A stretch of 5,297 nucleotides of DNA from Paracoccaceae bacterium (lineage in GTDB: Bacteria; Pseudomonadota; Alphaproteobacteria; Rhodobacterales; Rhodobacteraceae). Of the stretch, positions 1 through 5,126 are shown in pieces (within the stretch, counting starts at the first letter, position 1; each line of letters opens with the position of its first letter). The stretch lies in NCBI GenBank assembly GCA_019090405.1, contig JAHRVZ010000045.1:1-5297 (forward strand), written 5' to 3'. Position numbers and translations under genes: made by a program. The notes beneath the pieces were generated by a model. The model saw only the letters and a list, made by a program, of their open reading frames with translations. It did not search any database and was not told where the DNA came from.

Positions 1-4
1 CCAT
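1..4 (-). CDS. sdhA: Start codon of the next sdh gene, probably sdhA (partial)
   Basis: Only an ATG (bases 4-2) followed by G is inside the window. It lies 24 bases downstream of the sdhD stop on the same strand. A purine-rich GGAAGAGA (bases 11-18, minus strand) precedes it by 6 bases and could serve as a weak ribosome binding site. In Rhodobacteraceae sdhCD is normally followed by sdhA, the FAD-carrying flavoprotein subunit of succinate dehydrogenase. The identity is therefore inferred from gene order alone, since no protein sequence is visible. Confidence 0.5.
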
Positions 5-28
5 AATCAGTCTCTTCCGTTCGGGCTC

Positions 29-403
29 TTAAAGAGCGATGCGGGCAATAGCGAACAGGCCAACAATGGCCACGCCCCGCCAAATCAGCGCGTTGGCAAT
101 CAACAACCGTTGCTGCGCACGATGGTTGGGAACATAATCCTCGATCACCACCTGAAGTCCCAGACGCAAATGGCTGAACACAGCCCAGATAAACATGATC
201 GCAATCAAGGCCGGGACAGGGTGGGAATAGGTTTCAATCACCGCCGCATGACCAGACCCCAATGCCCCGACGAATGTGTACAGAAACAAAAGCGTCAAAG
301 GGATCAGCGCGATCGCAGTCAGGCGCTGATGGATAAAGTGTTCGGTGCCAGATTTGGCAGAACCAAGTCCTGCGACTCGTTTATATTCGGTCAGAAAAGA
401 CAT
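29..403 (-). CDS. sdhD: Succinate dehydrogenase, hydrophobic membrane anchor subunit SdhD
   Basis: This 124-residue protein is the second membrane anchor of respiratory complex II, which oxidises succinate to fumarate and passes electrons to ubiquinone in the inner membrane. Three hydrophobic segments are visible at about residues 28-48, 64-86 and 101-122. The segment HLRLGLQVVIEDY (78-90) matches the SdhD signature: H78 sits where the E. coli haem b ligand His71 is, and D89-Y90 align with the quinone-site Asp82-Tyr83 pair, with identical spacing. The N-terminal HQRLTA (25-30) also fits the family. The start is supported by AGGGGA (409-414) 5 bases upstream, which overlaps the sdhC stop. The gap to sdhC is 9 bases, so the two genes share an operon. 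Identification rests on motif, length and neighbour together. Confidence 0.95.
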   Translation of the reverse strand: MSFLTEYKRVAGLGSAKSGTEHFIHQRLTAIALIPLTLLFLYTFVGALGSGHAAVIETYSHPVPALIAIMFIWAVFSHLRLGLQVVIEDYVPNHRAQQRLLIANALIWRGVAIVGLFAIARIAL

Positions 404-412
404 GCCGTTCCC

Positions 413-802
413 CTATGTCGCAAGAATGACGGTTAAGAGTGTCATTACGATGGACAAGCCGACGGCGACCTTACCGCTGCGCATTGTCTCGCCAATTCCC
501 ATGCCAACGCCAGCATCCCAGCGCAGATGCCGGATGCCGTTGAAGAAATGAAACCAGAACGCCCAAAGCGAGGCGACCATGATCAGCACCCCAAACCAAG
601 ATGTCAAAATGCCATCAATAAACGCAAATTGATCTGCACCAGTTGCCGCAGCAATAAACCACCAGACAATCAATACCGCTGTAACCGACATACCAACGCC
701 AGTGATCCGGTGCAGAATTGATAAGACCGATGTAATCTGAGGGCGATAGATAGACATATGAGGCGATAGCGGGCGGTCCCCGCGATTTGCGTCTGCTCCC
801 AT
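413..802 (-). CDS. sdhC: Succinate dehydrogenase, cytochrome b556 subunit SdhC
   Basis: This 129-residue inner-membrane protein anchors the SdhAB catalytic domain and helps bind haem b and ubiquinone. Both family signatures are present. RPLSPHMSIYRP (10-21) runs into S28-I-L-H31-R32, where S28 and R32 correspond to the quinone-site Ser27 and Arg31 of E. coli. HFFNGIRHLRWD (85-96) fits the second cytochrome b signature, with H85 as the likely axial haem ligand. Three membrane segments lie at about 33-52, 64-85 and 110-128. The ATG is preceded by AGGAG (808-812) with a 5-base spacer. It is the first gene of the sdh unit and has a 321-base non-coding region upstream containing its probable promoter and several palindromes. 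Confidence 0.97.
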   Translation of the reverse strand: MGADANRGDRPLSPHMSIYRPQITSVLSILHRITGVGMSVTAVLIVWWFIAAATGADQFAFIDGILTSWFGVLIMVASLWAFWFHFFNGIRHLRWDAGVGMGIGETMRSGKVAVGLSIVMTLLTVILAT

Positions 803-807
803 GATGG

Positions 808-812
808 CTCCT
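808..812 (-). promoter_or_regulatory. Ribosome binding site of sdhC
   Basis: AGGAG on the minus strand, 5 bases before the ATG at 802. It fixes the sdhC start. Confidence 0.8.
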
Positions 813-837
813 TTCCGGATTCCGGTTAGCTTATGCT

Positions 838-866
838 CTTATTAAGGTTTTTTTCAGAACTGTCAC
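838..866 (-). promoter_or_regulatory. Candidate sigma-70 promoter for sdhC
   Basis: On the minus strand GTGACA (861-866) matches TTGACA in 5 of 6 positions. A spacer of exactly 17 bases containing a run of seven A leads to AATAAG (838-843), which matches TATAAT in 4 of 6. Transcription would begin near 831, giving a leader of about 30 bases with the AGGAG site. This is the best-spaced pair I can find upstream of sdhC, but the -10 is imperfect and the call is an inference. Confidence 0.45.
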
Positions 867-876
867 GAGCGTGGTT

Positions 877-886
877 CACTTAAGTG
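877..886. promoter_or_regulatory. Perfect 10-base palindrome CACTTAAGTG upstream of the sdhC promoter
   Basis: A perfect palindrome whose near edge is 10 bases upstream of the candidate -35 (861-866), a position suited to an activator or operator. No family is assigned; a 10-base palindrome alone can arise by chance. Confidence 0.3.
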
Positions 887-895
887 CAATTTTTT

Positions 896-906
896 TGGTG
901 ACACCA
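896..906. promoter_or_regulatory. GntR/FadR-type operator candidate TGGTGACACCA
   Basis: The sequence fits the FadR-subfamily GntR consensus TnGTnnnACnA at every fixed position and is symmetric around the central A. PdhR and LldR of that subfamily control central carbon and respiratory genes in other proteobacteria. The site lies about 30 bases upstream of the candidate sdhC -35. Binding by a particular regulator is inference. Confidence 0.4.
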
Positions 907-924
907 TACAAATTCTCAGCAGTA

Positions 925-955
925 TGTGATCACAGCTTTTAGTCGTGTGATCACA
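925..955. promoter_or_regulatory. Tandem pair of identical TGTGATCACA palindromes
   Basis: TGTGATCACA occurs at 925-934 and again at 946-955. Both copies are perfect palindromes, and their centres are exactly 21 bases apart, two turns of B-DNA. That puts both on the same helix face, as expected for cooperative binding by two dimers. The half-site resembles the TGTGA/TCACA of CRP-FNR proteins but without the 6-base spacer, so classical CRP binding is unlikely. The regulator is unknown. The pair lies about 60-90 bases upstream of the candidate sdhC -35. Confidence 0.5.
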
Positions 956-986
956 AAGTTTCGACATCAAGATGATTTCCTTTGGT

Positions 987-1008
987 TGGGCAAATTCAAT
1001 ATTGCCCA
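987..1008. repeat. Stem-loop TGGGCAA-N8-TTGCCCA downstream of mch
   Basis: A perfect 7-base inverted repeat around an 8-base AT-rich loop, about 115 bases past the mch stop. It has no T-run after it on the minus strand, so it is not a standard intrinsic terminator. It could be an mRNA 3'-end structure or a Rho-dependent stop region. Confidence 0.3.
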
Positions 1009-1123
1009 TCTCTTTGGTAATATCGGGTTAATCACGAAAAATGGGCGCTCATATCGCTTCGGAAATCATCAATGGGCGGGTGCCAGCCTTGGCAAGGCGT
1101 GTCGCGCAATACCAGATCCGCTG

Positions 1124-2155
1124 CTAAACCGGCATCAACGCCCAATAGTCCATATCCAAAAGAACGTCAGGAAGGTATTTACCACCATCTGCGCGCAACT
1201 GAAACGGATCGCCCCCCCGCGTCGCCACCAACCGCAATCGAATCGCTCCGACACCCGGAGCAGATGTCTCGGCTTTGTCCAAAACTTCGGACCAGGCCCG
1301 CACAGTATCGCCCGAGAAACAGGGGTTGGCATGCGCGCCTGCGTTTAATCCGACAACCATCTGCGCATTGGCCAACCCGTTAAACGACAACGCCCGTGCC
1401 ATCGAAATGATATGTCCGCCATAAATCAGCCGCTTGCCATCCGGGCGCGCAGTCGCATCAAAATGCACCTTTGCAGTATTCTGCCAAAGACGCGTAGCCA
1501 TCATGTGTTCAGCTTCTGAAATCGTGACACCATCTACATGGTCGATCTGTTCACCGATTTCATAGTCATCCAGCCTGTGTTGCTCCCCTGCCAGTGCAAA
1601 GTTGTACCCCGTGAAATCCAGACCTTTTGGAATCATCAGATCGGCGGGTTTCAGGGCAGCCTTTAGGTCAGGCACCACTGTTGTGGGGGCAGGCGCAGAC
1701 AAATCGTTTTTGCGCACCATTACCCAGCGCACATAATCCAACACGGTTTCATCGCGTTGGTTGGTGCCTTTTGTTCGCACATAAACAACGCCGGTTTTTC
1801 CACTGGAATTCTGCTTTAGGCCAATAACCTCGGACGTGGCCTGCAATGTATCTCCGGCATAGACCGGGCAAAGCCAACGCCCCTCGCCATACCCCAGATT
1901 GGCAACCGCGTTCAGCGATACATCCGGAACCGTTTTACCAAACACCATGTGAAACGCCGCCATATCATCAAGCGGGCTGCAAGGCAGACCACAAGACCGG
2001 GCAAATTCGTCCGATGAATACAGCGCATGACGTGCTGGATACAGCGCGTGATACAATGCGCGCTCGCCGCCCGATACAGTTCGGGGGACTGCATGGGTCA
2101 GCACATCGCCAACCGCATAATCCTCGAAAAAGCGACCCGTATTGGTCTTGGCCAT
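1124..2155 (-). CDS. mch: Mesaconyl-CoA hydratase (beta-methylmalyl-CoA dehydratase), MaoC-like double hotdog
   Basis: This 343-residue protein reversibly hydrates mesaconyl-C1-CoA to beta-methylmalyl-CoA in the cytoplasm, a late step of the ethylmalonyl-CoA pathway for acetyl-CoA assimilation. Length and sequence match my memory of R. sphaeroides Mch closely: the N-terminal GRFFEDYAVGDVLTHAVPRT (7-26), ERALYHALYPARHALYSSD (31-49), FGKTVPDVSLNAVANLGY (72-89), DHVDGVTISEAEHMMATRLW (205-224) and NAGAHANPCFSGDT (271-284). It reads as two hotdog (MaoC-type) halves, about 1-150 and 180-343. The start is supported by AGGAG (2164-2168) 8 bases upstream, inside the last codons of the preceding small gene, whose TGA directly abuts this ATG; translational coupling is likely. 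It is the last gene of the mcl2-nnrU-DUF1737-mch unit. Confidence 0.95.
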   Translation of the reverse strand: MAKTNTGRFFEDYAVGDVLTHAVPRTVSGGERALYHALYPARHALYSSDEFARSCGLPCSPLDDMAAFHMVFGKTVPDVSLNAVANLGYGEGRWLCPVYAGDTLQATSEVIGLKQNSSGKTGVVYVRTKGTNQRDETVLDYVRWVMVRKNDLSAPAPTTVVPDLKAALKPADLMIPKGLDFTGYNFALAGEQHRLDDYEIGEQIDHVDGVTISEAEHMMATRLWQNTAKVHFDATARPDGKRLIYGGHIISMARALSFNGLANAQMVVGLNAGAHANPCFSGDTVRAWSEVLDKAETSAPGVGAIRLRLVATRGGDPFQLRADGGKYLPDVLLDMDYWALMPV

Positions 2156-2362
2156 TCACTGTTCTCCTAGTTTCATATCGGCTGTATAAGGTGTGGCAAT
2201 GTCTTTGATTACCGCCTGCCCGCAGCGCATAACGCCGCGTGCAGAGTCATAGGCATAGGTCGGGTCGCCATGCAGCGACCAGCCATTGGCCAGTGCGTTA
2301 CTGACTTTATGGCAAAAGGCCGATGTATCGTCTTCGGTCAAAAGTCGGTAAATTGTGCTCAT
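2156..2362 (-). CDS. Small DUF1737-like protein, function unknown
   Basis: A 68-residue soluble protein beginning MSTIYRLLTEDDTSAFCHKV. The pattern YRxLT..D...FCHxV...L..GWxLHGxPT (residues 5-35), then G48-Q-A-V-I-K, is what I know as DUF1737, a family of small uncharacterised proteins. The start at 2362 is chosen because the family-like sequence begins there and because its ATG overlaps the TGA of the upstream NnrU gene as ATGA. The same frame stays open upstream to 2482, but that stretch is an out-of-frame reading of nnrU. There is no good ribosome site of its own, so translation probably depends on re-initiation after nnrU. Its TGA abuts the mch ATG. No signal peptide or membrane segment is visible. 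Being locked between nnrU and mch hints at a link to this metabolic unit, but no function is established. Confidence 0.85.
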   Translation of the reverse strand: MSTIYRLLTEDDTSAFCHKVSNALANGWSLHGDPTYAYDSARGVMRCGQAVIKDIATPYTADMKLGEQ

Positions 2363-2913
2363 GACGGGAAAGGCCATACGCCAAGCCAGCCGTGGATATA
2401 GCCAATGACCGCCATAATAACCAGCGAGGCAACAAGAAACATTGCGTCTTTGGCAATTGCTCCGGGTTCTGCTGGCGACCATTCTGGTTCGGCGTTATTG
2501 ATTAGCCTGACCTGAATAAGCGCCCAAAGCAGCAACCCGCCGAACAGGATAATACCCGCCAAATCACCGTTCACCAGCAAATGCGCCACGGCCCAAGCCA
2601 TGAAACCTGTTAGCATCGGGTGCCGCATCTTGTTAAGCAGGACGCCTTTCTTTGGTGCCGGGCTCATCATGAAGATTGCGACCAATATTAGTAGGTTGTT
2701 GATGTGAACCATATATGTCGGGGGTGACCAGACATAAATATCAGGCGCTGCCCGAAAGCCAATCACCATCAACACAATCCCGGCTACAATGGCGAGAGCC
2801 ACCACGCCTTTGCCCTTATCCCCCATTGCCGCGCGCGGCGCAGGCAGTAAACGCTGAAAGAAATGTGCGCCGGTCCAGGCCAACACACCTAAAATCAATA
2901 ATCCAAAACCCAT
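2359..2913 (-). CDS. NnrU family inner-membrane protein
   Basis: A 184-residue integral membrane protein with about five to six hydrophobic segments, near 3-18, 36-54, 68-84, 99-114, 117-137 and 157-178. Residues MRHPMLTGFMAWAVAHLLVN (96-115) carry the RHP...W..AH pattern of the NnrU family, and an N-terminal TGAHFF (14-19) also fits. NnrU was named from a denitrification cluster in Rhodobacter, but related proteins occur widely, and the RHP-containing helix recalls membrane isoprenylcysteine-methyltransferase-like proteins; the biochemical function is unknown. GGAG (2923-2926) lies 9 bases before the ATG, inside the end of the upstream gene. The stop overlaps the next start as ATGA. I see no denitrification gene nearby, so the context points to carbon metabolism rather than nitrogen oxides. 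Confidence 0.88.
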   Translation of the reverse strand: MGFGLLILGVLAWTGAHFFQRLLPAPRAAMGDKGKGVVALAIVAGIVLMVIGFRAAPDIYVWSPPTYMVHINNLLILVAIFMMSPAPKKGVLLNKMRHPMLTGFMAWAVAHLLVNGDLAGIILFGGLLLWALIQVRLINNAEPEWSPAEPGAIAKDAMFLVASLVIMAVIGYIHGWLGVWPFPS

Positions 2914-2919
2914 AGCTTG

Positions 2920-3777
2920 CTACTCCGCTTGCAGAATCTCTATTGCCTTTACTTTTGCCAGAGTTTCATGGGCCGTGGCAACGTGCAGATTTTCAACAAT
3001 GCGTCCGTCGACCACTGCGACGCCCTGCCCTTGGGCCTCAGCTTCCTCAAATGCAGTAATCTGACGGCGCGCCAGATCAACCTCATCCGCAGATGGGCCA
3101 AACGCATCATTCGCGATTTTCACCTGTGCCGGATGGATCAATGTTTTGCCGTCAAACCCCATGTCACGACCCTGCGCACATTCCACGGCCAGCCCTTCGT
3201 CGTCTTTATAGGCGTTATAGACACCATCAACGATAACCAGCCCTTCGGCTTTGGCCGCAAGCAGGCACAAACCCAGCCCGGCAAGCAACGGTTCTCGGTC
3301 TGCGCGAAACCGGGTTTGCATCTCTTTGGCTAGGTCATTCGTGCCCATCACCATACCCGTCAGTTTCGGATGCGCCGCGATTTGGGCTGCATTCAACATG
3401 CCGCGAGGCGTTTCCATCATTGCCCAGATTGGCATGTCGCCGGTGATTTCCGCCAAGGCGTCGATATCCGCAGGACTGCCAACTTTTGGCAATAGCACTG
3501 CGTCTGCATTCATGTCGCGGACGGCTTTGGCATCCGCTTGCCCCCATTCCGTGTCCAGCCCGTTAATCCGCACGATCCGCATGCGCGCGCCATAATCGCC
3601 TGTGGCCAATGTGGTTGCCAGCAAATCCCGCGCGCTGTCTTTCTCCGAGGCGGTCACCGCATCCTCAAGATCAAAGATGATCGCATCAACGTGCAAGGAC
3701 TTGGCCTTGTCCAAAGCCCTCTCTTTTGATGCCGGAATATACAGAACAGATCGGTAAGGTCGGAATTGAGTACCCAT
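2920..3777 (-). CDS. mcl2: CitE-like CoA ester hydrolase, probable (3S)-malyl-CoA thioesterase (Mcl2 type)
   Basis: This 285-residue protein belongs to the HpcH/HpaI-CitE family of TIM-barrel lyases. In R. sphaeroides the Mcl2 paralogue hydrolyses (3S)-malyl-CoA to malate and CoA, completing an apparent malate synthase with Mcl1. Visible motifs are DLEDAV (36-41), RIVRING (67-73, active-site Arg70), LLPKV (95-99), METPRG with the metal ligand Glu122, GTNDLAKE with Asp148, and DGKTLIHPAQ (209-218). Mcl1, as I recall it, starts with a different RPNRCQLFGPGSRP-type sequence, so this is not the main lyase. The start at 3777 is chosen because AGGAG (3785-3789) sits 7 bases upstream and the family sequence begins FRPYRSVLYIP. 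The frame is open 14 codons further, to 3819, but that ATG lacks a ribosome site. It is the first gene of the unit. Thioesterase versus lyase activity cannot be settled from sequence alone. Confidence 0.88.
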   Translation of the reverse strand: MGTQFRPYRSVLYIPASKERALDKAKSLHVDAIIFDLEDAVTASEKDSARDLLATTLATGDYGARMRIVRINGLDTEWGQADAKAVRDMNADAVLLPKVGSPADIDALAEITGDMPIWAMMETPRGMLNAAQIAAHPKLTGMVMGTNDLAKEMQTRFRADREPLLAGLGLCLLAAKAEGLVIVDGVYNAYKDDEGLAVECAQGRDMGFDGKTLIHPAQVKIANDAFGPSADEVDLARRQITAFEEAEAQGQGVAVVDGRIVENLHVATAHETLAKVKAIEILQAE

Positions 3778-3784
3778 TGGGATT

Positions 3785-3789
3785 CTCCT
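3785..3789 (-). promoter_or_regulatory. Ribosome binding site deciding the mcl2-type start
   Basis: AGGAG on the minus strand, 7 bases from the ATG at 3777. The alternative ATG at 3819 has no comparable site, so the shorter 285-residue product is preferred. Confidence 0.75.
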
Positions 3790-3821
3790 GAGGTCATAAA
3801 GTTGCGCACCAAGGGGCATTT

Positions 3822-3838
3822 TTGAACGGAAAGTTCAA
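3822..3838. promoter_or_regulatory. Inverted repeat TTGAAC-N5-GTTCAA upstream of the mcl2-type gene
   Basis: A perfect 6-base inverted repeat with a 5-base spacer, 45-61 bases upstream of the chosen start codon. The position suits an operator near a promoter of the mcl2-nnrU-DUF1737-mch unit. I could not find a convincing -35/-10 pair on either strand in 3778-3963, so the promoter itself is unplaced. Confidence 0.3.
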
Positions 3839-3963
3839 GGGTAAAAGCGCCGCGTCGCAGCATTTCAGCACGTCGAACGGCTCGTTAACTAATTTGAAGT
3901 ATCACAAGTGCAGGGTTTTCGATGTCGGGCCAATCCCGGCTTGTGGATGGAAAGAGTAATCAG

Positions 3964-4281
3964 ATGATGAAAACACTATTCAAAATGACCATGGGTCTGG
4001 GTGCAATGGCTCTTGCTGCTCAGGATGTTTCAGCTGCAACCAATCGCAACTGCGCTCCGCGTCCCTTGGTTCTGGAACGGTTGGCAACCGCATATGGCGA
4101 GACCCGGCAAAGTATTGGGTTGGGCACCAACAATGCGGTGATCGAAATGTTTGCCTCTGCTGAAACGGGCAGTTGGACGATTACAGTCACCAAGCCGGAC
4201 GGCGAAACCTGTCTTGTCGCATCGGGGAGGTCTTATGAAAGCCTGTCTGAAACATTGGCTCCGCAGGGCAACGACGTTTGA
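3964..4281 (+). CDS. Small secreted/periplasmic protein, function unknown
   Basis: A 105-residue protein beginning with a typical Sec signal peptide: MMKTLFK, a hydrophobic core (about 8-19) and a probable cut after DVSA (residue 24). The mature part of about 81 residues has two cysteines, C30 and C83, that could form a disulfide. It includes RQSIGLGTNNAVIEMFAS (48-65) and GSWTITVTKPDGETCLVASG (69-88). I recall similar short proteins widespread in Rhodobacteraceae but know of no assigned function. The start at 3964 (ATG ATG; 3967 also possible) is preferred over the in-frame 3922 because the signal peptide begins there and GGAAAGAG (3949-3956) lies 7 bases upstream. It is divergent from the mcl2-type gene and converges on the TauE-like gene, so it is probably transcribed alone. 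No intrinsic terminator is evident in the 45-base gap 4282-4326. Confidence 0.85.
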   Translation: MMKTLFKMTMGLGAMALAAQDVSAATNRNCAPRPLVLERLATAYGETRQSIGLGTNNAVIEMFASAETGSWTITVTKPDGETCLVASGRSYESLSETLAPQGNDV

Positions 4282-4326
4282 CTTCCCAAAACTGTAGTAA
4301 GTGCAGAGGCGTGGAATTTCACCACC

Positions 4327-5082
4327 CTACGTGACGGCGACCCAGATCAGTTTGCTTCCGGTGAGACACAGCACAACATAGGTGATCCCGAAAAACAGTC
4401 TTTCTGACACGATGTGATGCGCACGTACGCCCAACCAAACACCCAGAAACGCAACCGGCGCCAGCGCCAGGTTTGCAAGCCCGGACTGAATCGTGAACAT
4501 TCCCAGATAGGCATAGGGAATGGCCTTCGCCGCGTTGATAACCCAGAACACGATGACCGTCGTGGCCTGATATTGCGTTTTGGTCAGTTTCTGCGACAGC
4601 AGGTAAACCGCCACTGGCGGCCCACCTGCATGGCTTACAAAGCTGGTGAACCCAGCCACCACACCTGACAGTACGCCTACCCAACCCGGCAAGCGGTTTG
4701 CAAAAGGCCGCACGATCCCGGTTGATTTCGCCAATTGCCACAGCACAAATGCAATCGACATTACCCCGATCATCAATCGCAACATATCAGCATCGGCAAT
4801 TCGAAACAGCCAGACACCTATCGCGATGCCGGGAATGCTCCCCAATATCATTACCTTTGCATCATACCAGTTCCACTTGTTCCAAAACGCGCCCAAAGCG
4901 GCAACATCCATCATCATCAGCATCGGCAACATCAGCGCCAGAACCTGCACCGGTTGAAGCACCAGCGCCAGAATCGATGTCGATGCAAACGCCGCTCCTC
5001 CTCCAAAACCACCCTTGGCAAAACCGGCGAACAGCACCGCCGGCACCGCCATCGCAAAAAACACAACATTCAACTCTAACAT
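4327..5082 (-). CDS. TauE/SafE family membrane permease (TSUP, sulfite-exporter-like)
   Basis: A 251-residue integral membrane protein with about seven to eight hydrophobic segments. Two family hallmarks are visible: FAKGGFGGG (21-29) in the first half and GFTSFVSHAGGPPVAVYLLS (144-163) in the second, giving the two-fold repeated topology of TauE/SafE proteins. PVAFLGVWLGVRAHH (209-223) also fits. Members are predicted anion exporters, some for sulfite or sulfoacetate, but the family is broad and no substrate can be read from this sequence or from its neighbours. The start at 5082 has only a weak AAGG about 8 bases upstream and is chosen because the first hydrophobic segment begins directly after it. 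It is divergent from mdh across 159 bases and convergent with the small secreted protein. Confidence 0.92.
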   Translation of the reverse strand: MLELNVVFFAMAVPAVLFAGFAKGGFGGGAAFASTSILALVLQPVQVLALMLPMLMMMDVAALGAFWNKWNWYDAKVMILGSIPGIAIGVWLFRIADADMLRLMIGVMSIAFVLWQLAKSTGIVRPFANRLPGWVGVLSGVVAGFTSFVSHAGGPPVAVYLLSQKLTKTQYQATTVIVFWVINAAKAIPYAYLGMFTIQSGLANLALAPVAFLGVWLGVRAHHIVSERLFFGITYVVLCLTGSKLIWVAVT

Positions 5083-5126
5083 GCATTTGCCTTAAAAAAT
5101 CGTTCTTGCTCAACCGCTTTGCTGTA

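Larger units (their letters stand above)
803..1123. other. 321-base intergenic region between mch and sdhC
   Basis: No convincing gene is present. The sdhC end (803-960) holds the ribosome site, a candidate promoter, the palindrome CACTTAAGTG (877-886), a GntR-type site (896-906) and two TGTGATCACA copies (925-934 and 946-955). The middle holds an imperfect stem-loop (987-1008). The part next to the mch stop holds GCCTTG-G-CAAGGC (1086-1098), a short inverted repeat without a T-run. A 48-codon minus-strand reading frame (863-1009) spans the palindromes but has no recognisable similarity. Long plus-strand frames here continue into mch and look like shadows. Confidence 0.7.

Noticed and set aside
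831..845. Possible CtrA box TTAT-N7-TTAA overlapping the sdhC promoter
   Set aside because: One mismatch to TTAA-N7-TTAA in AT-rich leader DNA; too weak to report as a cell-cycle control site.
1086..1098. GCCTTG-G-CAAGGC as a terminator for mch
   Set aside because: The loop is too small for the full stem, and no T-run follows on the minus strand.
926..1348. 140-codon plus-strand open frame starting in the intergenic region
   Set aside because: It starts with GTG, has no ribosome site, and more than half of it runs antisense through mch with unconvincing amino-acid composition. It is a shadow frame.
2363..2482. N-terminal extension of the DUF1737-like frame
   Set aside because: It lies entirely inside nnrU in another frame and reads Cys/Arg-rich without family similarity; the ATGA overlap at 2362 gives the better start.
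3778..3819. 14-codon N-terminal extension of the mcl2-type gene
   Set aside because: The upstream ATG has no ribosome site, while the ATG at 3777 has AGGAG at good spacing and starts the family-like sequence.
4282..4326. Bidirectional terminator between the converging secreted-protein and TauE genes
   Set aside because: Only a 4-base GTGG/CCAC pairing is visible, with no T-run; no support for an intrinsic terminator.
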